From Prevotella sp. UBA3757 (GTDB lineage: Bacteria > Bacteroidota > Bacteroidia > Bacteroidales > Bacteroidaceae), in contig DFGF01000115.1 of assembly GCA_002371715.1 (NCBI GenBank), positions 636-11,003 on the forward strand: 10,368 bases of DNA, in the 5' to 3' direction. Made by a program: the position numbers and the translations under genes. The notes under the pieces are model-generated. The model made no database searches, was not told the origin of the DNA, and worked only from the letters and a program-made list of their open reading frames with translations. This document shows positions 1 through 7,000 of this stretch, piece after piece (within the stretch, counting starts at the first letter, position 1; every line of letters starts with the position of its first letter).

Positions 1-248
1 CAGCCGAGAAGATTGTGAAGGCTGTCAAGGCCACTGGTGCCATCATCAGCGGTCCTATCCCCCTTCCCACCCACAAGCGTATCTACACCGTCAACCGCTC
101 TACCTTCGTCAACAAGAAGGCCCGCGAGCAGTTCCAGCTGTCAGACTACAAGCGTCTGATTGACATCTACAGCTCGACCGCCAAGACCGTCGACGCTCTG
201 ATGAAGCTCGAACTCCCCAGTGGTGTTGAGGTAGAGATTAAGGTATAG
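1..248 (+). CDS. rpsJ: 30S ribosomal protein S10, 3' part (5' end outside window)
   Basis: This is the C-terminal part of ribosomal protein S10, a component of the 30S head that also acts in transcription antitermination with NusB in many bacteria. The reading frame enters the window at base 3 and runs 81 codons to a TAG at 246-248. Recognisable S10 segments are the AEKIVKAVKATGA stretch, the ISGPIPLPTHKR loop, and the YTVNRSTFVNKKAREQF segment. S10 is about 101 residues in Bacteroidetes, so roughly 20 N-terminal residues are missing only because the window starts inside the gene. A GTG at 15 lies in frame but is an internal Val codon, not the start. In many bacteria rpsJ is followed directly by rplC; here a terminator follows instead, so rpsJ looks like the last gene of its transcript. 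Identity is near certain. Confidence 0.97.
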   Translation, partial: AEKIVKAVKATGAIISGPIPLPTHKRIYTVNRSTFVNKKAREQFQLSDYKRLIDIYSSTAKTVDALMKLELPSGVEVEIKV

Positions 249-283
249 TTTTCCGCCCGGCATCAGGGGCGTAAATTTGGTAC

Positions 284-319
284 AAATAGCACAGTTCGTA
301 AGGGCTGTGCTATTTTTTT
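284..319 (+). terminator. Rho-independent terminator after rpsJ
   Basis: A perfect 11-bp stem, AAATAGCACAG (284-294) and CTGTGCTATTT (305-315), encloses a 10-nt loop and runs into an unbroken T tract ending at 319. A second, weaker hairpin lies just upstream (CGCCC 254-258 with GGGCG 267-271) but has no T tract. The element ends the rpsJ transcript and separates it from the envelope gene cluster. The A-rich left arm could let it work to some degree on the other strand. Confidence 0.93.
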
Positions 320-343
320 GCGGGTAAAAGGTAAAAAAATCGT

Positions 344-381
344 TACTTTTGTGTCGTTTTGCTACTTTTTTGTTAACTTTG
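344..381 (+). promoter_or_regulatory. Candidate Bacteroidetes-type promoter(s) for the envelope gene cluster
   Basis: TAACTTTG at 374-381 matches the Bacteroidetes -7 consensus TAnnTTTG. A TTTG at 348-351 could be its -33 box, with a 22-bp spacer, slightly longer than usual. TACTTTTG at 344-351 also matches TAnnTTTG, with a TTTG at 317-320 inside the terminator T tract as its possible -33 box. The downstream box lies about 45 bp before the ATG at 426. I find no comparable TAnnTTTG box in the later gaps at 3312-3386, 4014-4064 or 7578-7600, so this may serve the whole cluster. Consensus match only. Confidence 0.6.
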
Positions 382-425
382 CAGCCGAATTGTTATTATT
401 TCGCAGATTGTTTAGTGATATTGTT

Positions 426-914
426 ATGAAAAGACTATTTTTGCTTGGCGTATTATCATGGATCTTCCTGGGTGTCATCCATGCCCAACTGCCCTCCGTC
501 ACGCTGAAGACGATGGACGGCAAGTCGGTGAACACTGCTACGCTGTCGAACGACGGCAAACCGTTTATCATTGATTTCTTTGCCACCTGGTGCAAGCCGT
601 GCAACCGTGAGCTGGACGCCATAGCCGAGGTGTATGAGGACTGGCAGAAAGAAACGGGCGTAAAAATCTATGCCGTCAGCATTGACCAGGCCCAGAACAT
701 CAACAAGGTGAAGCCGCTGGTGGAGAACCACGGGTGGGAATACGACGTGCTGCTGGACCCGAACAGCGACTTCAAGCGTGCGTTGGGTGTGCAGATGATT
801 CCCTACGTGCTGATAGTCGACGGTCAGGGTAATATCGTCTATAAGCATAACGGCTATACCGACGGTGCCGAGACGGAACTCATAGCTAAAGTGCGTGAAC
901 TCTTGAAGAAATGA
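426..914 (+). CDS. Secreted TlpA/ResA-like thioredoxin-fold protein
   Basis: This 162-residue protein is a probable exported thiol-disulfide oxidoreductase of the TlpA/redoxin type. Residues 1-20 form a signal peptide (two basic residues, hydrophobic core, likely cut after HA20). The thioredoxin fold follows: a beta strand FIIDFFATW leads into the active site WCKPC with Cys56 and Cys59, and the cis-proline loop is at MIPYV (Pro126), followed by a LIVDGQG strand. There is no lipobox, so it is probably soluble in the periplasm, or processed. The ATG at 426 is chosen because it begins the signal peptide; the frame stays open upstream to 318, but that extension would cross the promoter and bury the signal sequence. 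Its stop overlaps the next start (ATGA, 911-914), suggesting translational coupling to the barrel gene. The family usually reduces specific envelope partners and commonly takes electrons from DsbD/CcdA, which fits the dsbD gene downstream. The substrate is unknown. Confidence 0.9.
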   Translation: MKRLFLLGVLSWIFLGVIHAQLPSVTLKTMDGKSVNTATLSNDGKPFIIDFFATWCKPCNRELDAIAEVYEDWQKETGVKIYAVSIDQAQNINKVKPLVENHGWEYDVLLDPNSDFKRALGVQMIPYVLIVDGQGNIVYKHNGYTDGAETELIAKVRELLKK

Positions 915-2530
915 GAAATTCTTTTTTACTGTTTTCCCTTTTTACCTTTTTACCTTTCCAGGCCTTTGGTCAGGAGGAGCAGAAAGGTGTGACGCTCTCG
1001 GGTAGTGTGCAGAGCGATATGCTCATACCTCAGAGCGACAAGGATATCGGTGCCACGAAGACCGACGATTTCGTGACCAACACATACGTCGACCTGCTGC
1101 TGCAGAGCAAGCATGTCGATGCCGGTGCCCGTCTGGAGTATCTGGAGCACCCGCTGCCGGGTTTCGAGAACGACTTCAAGGGTTGGGGTGTGCCACACTT
1201 TTGGGTGAAGGGCAAGTTAGGCTGTGCCGAGCTGACGGCCGGTACCTTCTACGAGCAGTTCGGCTCCGGCTTTGTGCTGCGCACCTATGAGGAACGCTCG
1301 CTGGGCATCGACAACTCGCTGTTAGGCGGGCGCCTGGTGCTGAAGCCCATGAAGGGCATGACGCTGAAGGTGCTCAGCGGCAAGCAGCGTCGCTACTGGA
1401 GCTGGAACGGCGGACTGGTGTCGGGTGCCGATGCAGAGGTGAGTCTTGACGAGTGGATACCGTCCATGCAGCAGCACGACACGCGGCTGAGCCTTGGTGC
1501 GTCGTGGGTGAACAAGTATGAGAAGGACGAAGACATCTTTGCCGACCCCACCCATCGCTATAACCTGCCCAGGTATGTCAATGTCTGGGACGTGCGTGCC
1601 AACCTGAACAAGGGTCCCGTGAGCGTGCTGGCAGAGTATGCCCAGAAGACCCAGGACCCCTCGTTCGACAATGGCTTCTCGTATGCCAACGGTCATGTGG
1701 CCATGCTCTCCACCTCCTATTCCGACCGTGGGCTGAGTGTGCTGCTGCAGGCCAAGCGTTCCGAGAACATGTCGTTCCGCAGTCAGCGTAACATCCACGG
1801 TACGTCGGCATTCATCAACCATCTGCCGGCATTTACCCTCGACCATACCTATGCGCTGGCAGCACTCTATCCCTATGCCACCCAGCTGGCTTCGGGCGAG
1901 TGGGCCTATCAGGCCGAGGTGGGTTACAACTTCAAGCGCCGTTCGGCCGTCGGTGGCAAGTACGGCATGAATGTGAAGCTGAACTATTCCTATGTCCGCG
2001 CCATCCAGGATGCTTGGTTCAAGTGGGGTAGTGACACCTATTACCAGGACCTTAACATCCAGCTGTCACGAAAGTTCACGAAGGTGTTCAAGCTGAACCT
2101 GATGTATATGAACCAGCGCTACAACAAGGGCGTCGTCGAGGGCGAGGGCGGTATGATCCATTCCAACATCTTCGTGGCCGACGGCATGTTCCAGCTGGCA
2201 TCGAAGAGCCGGCTGCGCTGTGAGTTGCAGTATCTGCAGACCAAGCAGGACCAGGGTGACTGGGTCTACGGACTCCTGGAGCTCTCGCTGGCTCCGCACT
2301 GGATGTTTACCCTGAGCGACATGTGGAACTGCGGTGACAGCGATGCTGAGTACTATGCCGAGAATACCCACTACCATTACTATCAGGGTCTGGTGACGTT
2401 TAATTACGGGTCGCACCGCGTGCAGGCCGGTTATGGCCGTACCCGTGCGGGCTACAACTGCGCGGGTGGTGTCTGCCGCTACGTGCCGGCCACCAAGGGC
2501 TTTACGATTTCGTATAACTACAACTTCTAA
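911..2530 (+). CDS. DUF6029-like predicted outer-membrane beta-barrel protein
   Basis: This 539-residue exported protein has no firmly known function. Residues 1-20 are a signal peptide (likely cut at AFG20/Q21). The rest is rich in alternating aromatic and polar strands and ends in YNYNF; a C-terminal Phe is typical of outer-membrane barrels. The conserved-looking segment at about 111-135, with TFYEQFGSGF and RTYEERSLGIDN, and the following GADAE segment match my memory of the DUF6029 family of Bacteroidales; a profile search was not possible. Two cysteines near the C-terminus (Cys517, Cys522) are close enough for a disulfide. The gene starts within the stop of the TlpA-like gene and ends 4 bp before the Omp28 lipoprotein start, so the three are probably one translationally coupled unit. 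Its signal peptide is written in T-rich octamer repeats (see 921-960). A scaffold or channel for the neighbouring thiol proteins is inference only. Confidence 0.8.
   Translation: MRNSFLLFSLFTFLPFQAFGQEEQKGVTLSGSVQSDMLIPQSDKDIGATKTDDFVTNTYVDLLLQSKHVDAGARLEYLEHPLPGFENDFKGWGVPHFWVKGKLGCAELTAGTFYEQFGSGFVLRTYEERSLGIDNSLLGGRLVLKPMKGMTLKVLSGKQRRYWSWNGGLVSGADAEVSLDEWIPSMQQHDTRLSLGASWVNKYEKDEDIFADPTHRYNLPRYVNVWDVRANLNKGPVSVLAEYAQKTQDPSFDNGFSYANGHVAMLSTSYSDRGLSVLLQAKRSENMSFRSQRNIHGTSAFINHLPAFTLDHTYALAALYPYATQLASGEWAYQAEVGYNFKRRSAVGGKYGMNVKLNYSYVRAIQDAWFKWGSDTYYQDLNIQLSRKFTKVFKLNLMYMNQRYNKGVVEGEGGMIHSNIFVADGMFQLASKSRLRCELQYLQTKQDQGDWVYGLLELSLAPHWMFTLSDMWNCGDSDAEYYAENTHYHYYQGLVTFNYGSHRVQAGYGRTRAGYNCAGGVCRYVPATKGFTISYNYNF
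921..960 (+). repeat. T-rich octamer array encoding part of a signal peptide
   Basis: Five imperfect octamers occupy 921-960: CTTTTTTA, CTGTTTTC, CCTTTTTA, CCTTTTTA, CCTTTCCA. They encode most of the hydrophobic core of the DUF6029-like signal peptide, including FTFLP. The 8-bp unit is not a multiple of three, so gain or loss of one unit would shift the frame near codon 10 and silence the gene. The best-conserved pair is only two identical units, so current slippage would be modest. Confidence 0.7.
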
Positions 2531-2534
2531 GAAG

Positions 2535-3311
2535 ATGAAAAAGTTACTGTTGTTTTTTACTTTTTTACCTTTATTCGCTGCCTGCGACCATATTGCCGAG
2601 GGCGACCGCCTGATAGAGGTGGCCGGTCCGGCACCCACGGAGACTTCGAAAACGGTGTTGCTGGAGGACTTCACCGGTCAGCGCTGTTCCAACTGCCCGA
2701 CTGGTACTGAGGTCATCGAGCAGTTGCAGGCGGTCTATGGCGACCGTCTGGTGGCGGTAGGCATTCATAGCGGGCCGTTGGGTTTCAAGGGTACCGCAAC
2801 CGTCAAGGGTCTGGCCACGGACGTTGGCGACGAGTACTACAGCCACTGGAACTTGGAATACCAGCCCGTGGGACTGATTTGCCGTCAGGGGGCTGTCAAC
2901 TATACAGACTGGGCAAAAGCCGTGCTCGAGGAGATGGCTAAGACATCGACCGTCAAAATGCAGGTGGAGGCCCGCTTGAACGGCAACCAGATTGACATCA
3001 CCGTCAACGAAGAGGCATACGCTGACTATAGCGGCAATTTGCAGGTGTGGGTCCTGGAGGACAGTATCACCGCCTTGCAGACCATGCCCGACGGCAAGAA
3101 CAACCGCGAATACGTTCACAACCACGTGCTGCGTACACCCGTCAACGGCACCTGGGGCGAACCTGTCACCATGACGAAAGGTGCCAAACTCCAGCAGACC
3201 ATGACGCAGCCGCTTGGCGACGACTGGAACCCGGCCAACCTCAGCATCGTAGCCTTTGTCTATGACGACAAGGGCGTGGAGCAGTGCGTACGAGGGAACG
3301 TTGAACATTGA
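2535..3311 (+). CDS. Omp28-type outer-membrane lipoprotein with CxxC motif
   Basis: This 258-residue lipoprotein belongs to the Omp28-related group of Bacteroidetes envelope proteins, which carry a thioredoxin-like region. The N-terminus is a lipoprotein signal with lipobox LFAAC, lipid attachment expected at Cys17. The thioredoxin-like part starts with VLLEDFTG and the motif RCSNCPTG (Cys51, Cys54). YQPVG at 109-113 is the likely cis-proline loop (Pro111), followed unusually by Cys116 where the large Omp28-domain protein downstream has Asp. A beta-rich C-terminal half follows. The ATG at 2535 is chosen because it starts the signal sequence; the frame is open upstream to 2433, but that part overlaps the preceding gene. 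Start spacing is 4 bp after the barrel gene stop. The reading frame runs into a heptamer array whose bases encode the last residues (GNVEH) and the TGA, so the original C-terminus may have been altered. The redox role is inferred from the motif. Confidence 0.88.
   Translation: MKKLLLFFTFLPLFAACDHIAEGDRLIEVAGPAPTETSKTVLLEDFTGQRCSNCPTGTEVIEQLQAVYGDRLVAVGIHSGPLGFKGTATVKGLATDVGDEYYSHWNLEYQPVGLICRQGAVNYTDWAKAVLEEMAKTSTVKMQVEARLNGNQIDITVNEEAYADYSGNLQVWVLEDSITALQTMPDGKNNREYVHNHVLRTPVNGTWGEPVTMTKGAKLQQTMTQPLGDDWNPANLSIVAFVYDDKGVEQCVRGNVEH
2552..2575 (+). repeat. T-rich octamer array in the Omp28 lipoprotein signal peptide
   Basis: Three octamers, GTTTTTTA, CTTTTTTA and CCTTTATT, encode the hydrophobic core of the lipoprotein signal (FFTFLPL). 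They belong to the same repeat type as 921-960, and both produce the peptide FTFLP. The two arrays lie about 1.6 kb apart at equivalent places in two neighbouring genes. A one-unit change would shift the frame before the lipobox. Confidence 0.65.
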
Positions 3312-3377
3312 ACATTGAACGTTGAACATTGAACGTTGAACATTGAACGTTGAAGATTGATAATTGAAGATTAAGAT
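3301..3377 (+). repeat. Heptanucleotide array (TTGAACR) at the 3' end of the Omp28 lipoprotein gene
   Basis: Eleven 7-bp units run without interruption: seven TTGAACA or TTGAACG (3301-3349), then TTGAAGA, TTGATAA, TTGAAGA and TTAAGAT decaying towards 3377. A further degenerate unit, GGGAACG, may precede at 3294-3300. The TGA inside the second unit (3309-3311) is the stop codon of the lipoprotein gene. Because 7 and 3 share no factor, this orientation places a TGA in each of the three frames within 21 bp. The opposite strand stays open and gives FNVQCSM-type repeats. The array fills most of the 75-bp gap to the next gene. Confidence 0.95.
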
Positions 3378-3386
3378 AAATTGCTT

Positions 3387-4013
3387 ATGAAGAAGATTTT
3401 TACGCTATTAACGTTTTTGACGTGCGTTGCCGCAGCCTTTGCTGCAGACAACTATGTGTTTGTCGACAAGCAGGGCAACACGATTCCTGCCGGAACGACC
3501 ATTACCTGCTCAACGGCCGAGGTTGACGACTTCGGCGGTGTGATAGTCCATTCGGGACTGTTGCTGAAGAATGTCGATGCACCCAGCAACTATCAGGTGA
3601 CCGTCGATGCCAAGATAACCCGCATCGATAATGGTGCCGTGCAGTTGTGTTTCCCCACCAACTGCTTTTCGTATAGCAGCGTAGGAACGCACGGCAGCGG
3701 ACAGAAAGGCACCATCAGCCAGGGACAGAGCAAGAACATCCAGACCGAGTGGCTTCCTGTGGCCTACGGCGAGTGCATCGTTGAGTACACCGCCACCTAC
3801 TACCAGAGCGTCTTCAAGAAAGGCGACTACACCATCACCGTACACTATAAGTATGCCGACCCGACGGCCATCCATACTGCCGCCGGTGCTGCCCGCGTCC
3901 AGCCCGTCCAGTGCTACGATATGCAGGGCCGCCAGCAGTCGGCTGCCCAGCGCGGCCTCTCCGTGGTGCGCATGAGCGACGGCAGCGTCCGGAAGGTCTT
4001 TTCTTCCAAGTAA
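3387..4013 (+). CDS. Small secreted beta-rich protein with T9SS CTD-like tail
   Basis: I do not recognise a named family for this 208-residue protein. Residues 1-19 or 1-20 form a signal peptide (VAAAFA/AD). The body, about 21-160, looks like an Ig-like beta sandwich: alternating strands, a DDFGG turn, a CFPTNC segment, a TEWLPVAYGEC segment, and a YTITVHYKY strand, with conserved-looking cysteines that could form a disulfide. The last 35 residues, beginning at VQCYDMQGR and continuing through RGLSVVRMSDG to a Lys-rich end, resemble the short C-terminal sorting domain of T9SS cargo (pattern YDxxGR ... G-hydrophobic-V ... DG ... K-hydrophobic). It is therefore predicted to cross the outer membrane and be surface-attached or released. 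A TTG at 3381 lies in frame, but the ATG at 3387 opens the signal peptide and is preferred. It sits between two Omp28-type genes. I recall similar small proteins near Omp28 genes in Bacteroidales, but cannot verify this. Confidence 0.82.
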   Translation: MKKIFTLLTFLTCVAAAFAADNYVFVDKQGNTIPAGTTITCSTAEVDDFGGVIVHSGLLLKNVDAPSNYQVTVDAKITRIDNGAVQLCFPTNCFSYSSVGTHGSGQKGTISQGQSKNIQTEWLPVAYGECIVEYTATYYQSVFKKGDYTITVHYKYADPTAIHTAAGAARVQPVQCYDMQGRQQSAAQRGLSVVRMSDGSVRKVFSSK

Positions 4014-4064
4014 CAGGTTTTTGCCACGACAACAGATTACATTATTTATTAATACAACACGCTT

Positions 4065-7000
4065 ATGAAGAAATTTACACTCTTCGCGGTAGCGGCACTC
4101 ATGGTGGCCGTTTCCGCATTGGCACAGCCCAAGGGTAAGCTGCAGACACGGGCCAACCACGTGTCGAAGGCCGCCCAGGCCAAGGCTCCGGAACGTCCGG
4201 TGCTGAAAGTGACAGAAATCGCACAGTCTGAGGTGGGCAAGGTCCACCAGTTGGCCAGGGCCAACAAGCAGGCCAGCCGGCTCATGCAGTCGAACGGCCA
4301 GCGGAAGCCTGCCACACTCACCATGCAGCAGCGCCAGCGCAAGGCTGCCAAGCCCGCCCTGCGTCGTGCCGCCGGCATCATCATCGACCAGCCCGAGGGC
4401 ACCTATCACTGCATGAAGTATGCCTCCAGCTATTTCGGCAACTCGCTGTTCGGACAGTATAACGGCGTCTACGACGAAGCCCTTGGCGAGGTCGTGGAGG
4501 GCACCGACGGCTGTCTGTACATCCACAACCTGCTGACCGAGTTCAGTACCGAGGAAGGCTACTGGGTGAAGGCCGAGAAGGTAGAGGGTGTTGCCGACAC
4601 TTACGTCATCCACGAGCAGCCCATCTACGTCGAGGACTACTATGGCACGCTGTACACCTACTATATCATGAAGGTGGTCTACAACAGTGCGCAGTCGGCC
4701 ATGCTGCCCGCCACCAATACCGACATCACCTTCACGTGGAAGAATGGTGTGCTGCGTACCGCCAAGGAGTTCAATAATGCCCAGTTTACCACGGCCATCA
4801 GTGCCTATGACGACAGTAACTACTGGTCAGGTGCCATGAACTGGAACATCACCATGACGGCTCAGACCGCCAAGGCCATCACCGAACTGCCTGACGGTGC
4901 CGTCGCCGAGAAGATGGTGGGTAAGTATGTCTCCAAAGTTGACGAGGAAGGCACGCCGACCTATACCTCGTTCCAGGCATGGGTAGCCGTCAGTGGCTCC
5001 GACATGTATCTGCAGTTTATCGATGCTGCCGACGGTTGGGTCAAGGGTACCATCAATGGCGACAAGGTGACGTTCGCCTCCGGCCAGTATATGGGTCCCA
5101 GCACGGCATACGGCCAGCACCTCTACTTCCTGGCAGCCACGGAGGACGAGGAAGGCAACTTCATGCTACACGACAATGCCGTGTTCGAATACGATGCTGC
5201 CACCCAGACGCTGAAGAACAGCGGTGTCGAGATCATCATCAATGCCGGTATGTCCCGTGTCTACTATGTTGCGCGGTACGATAATCCTGAAATCTTCAAG
5301 TTCGTGGACCTGGCTCGCACGCCGCAGGCTCCTACCGATAACTATGCCATGAACTACAACCCGACCTATGGTTATGGCTACTACGACTTCACGATTCCTG
5401 AGTTCGATGCCGAGGGCAACTACCTCGATGCCAACCAGATGTACTATAAAGTATATGTAGGCGACGACGAGAGCAACACCGTCTTCACCTTCACGCCCGA
5501 CGAGTATGCCGAACTGACCGAGGCCATGACTGAGGTGCCCGCTACGCTGAGCGGTGGCAATTTCTGGACGTCCGGTTCCAGCCACGAGTTCGCGCTCTAT
5601 TGCAACATGAGCAAGAACTTCGGTGTGCAGGCCATCTATAAGGGCGGTGGCGAGACCCATGCCTCCGAGATTTCGTGGTACGGTCTCAACAACGGTGCTG
5701 CCGGTTACGAGAGCGTCTTCCCCAGTGTCAAGGATCCCGAGGTCAACAGTCCGCTTGCCGAAGGCCAGATGGCCGTTAACCTGGGTGAACCATCATACAG
5801 CTATGGCACGTCCGCTACCACTACCGAGCACTATGACGTCGCCATGAAGGTCGATGACTTCTACAGCGGTGCCAAGATTTCCGGCAAGAAGGTTGTCGGT
5901 GTCAGCGTACCCTTCCTCTCCACTACCGGCATCAGCGACTGCAAGGTATGGCTTTCGACGAGCATCGCCCTGAACGCTGACGGTACGTTTACGCCTGACG
6001 GCCCCGTCAAGGAGTTCACACCGCTCGATGGCGGTTACACCACCGTCATGTTTGACGAGCCGTTCGAGATTCCTGCCTACGACGAGGCTACCGACAAGGG
6101 TGGACTCTTCATCGGCTACAGCTTCACGCAGGCCTACGACCCCGAGGCTACTGAGTCGGCTCAGCCCGTTGTGCTGACGGGCTATACCAACATTGGCGGT
6201 TTCATGATCTACAGCGACAAGGTGTTCCGCTACGGCTGGGCCAGCATGGAGGGTGTCGAGGGTGACCTGGCCCTGGAGGCCATCATCACCGGTTGCGATG
6301 CCAATGCCGCCGAAATTTCCGGCATTCGTGACGCCTACCTGAAGACTGGTGAACAGGGCATGACGCAGATGACCGTCTGCAACTACGGTTACAAGGGCCT
6401 GAGCTCTGTCGGCTTCGACTACCGGATTTTTGGTGAAGAAGCTGAGGTGAAAGGCTTTGTCAGCCTGGCCAATCTCAACCTGAAGCCCGTCTTCGGTGCC
6501 TATACCACTGTTTCTTCTATCATTCCTTCCGTTTCTCCCAGCGACGACTATATCTACTATACCGACGTGACCAAGGCCAATGGCGAGGATAACGCCATTC
6601 AGGACATCGAGGCCCAGTGCAATGTCTTCGTCAAGGATTTCCTGCCAACGAAGCGTCCGTTGCTTGAGGAGTACACCGGCACCTGGTGCGGCTACTGCCC
6701 ACGTGGCTATGTCGCCCTTGAGAAGATGGCTGAGTTCTATCCCGATGACTTCATCGCCCTGTCTTACCACAACGATGACCCAATGGAGATTACCACAGAC
6801 TATCCCTCTGAGGTCACTGGGTTCCCTGCAGCCTGGATGGACCGCTCGATGGAGGTTGACGCCTACCATGGCGCTACCAACGATGACTTCGGTATTGAGC
6901 AGACCTGGAAGGAGCGCTGCAACGATTATGGCGTGGCCGACATCGATGTCGAGGCCAGCTGGTCGGACGACATGAAGACCATCAACGTCAAGTCTACCAC

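Noticed and set aside
318..425. Upstream extension of the TlpA-like gene
   Set aside because: The added 36 codons cover the promoter boxes and would place the signal peptide internally; the ATG at 426 starts it properly.
3301..3377. Minus-strand peptide made of FNVQCSM repeats
   Set aside because: It is just the open strand of a heptamer array; the minus frame continues antisense through the Omp28 lipoprotein gene and has no domain.
3510..4613. Long open frame on the minus strand (about 367 codons), spanning two genes
   Set aside because: It runs antisense across the small secreted protein and the start of the large one, has no signal or domain pattern, and arises from the codon composition of the plus-strand genes.
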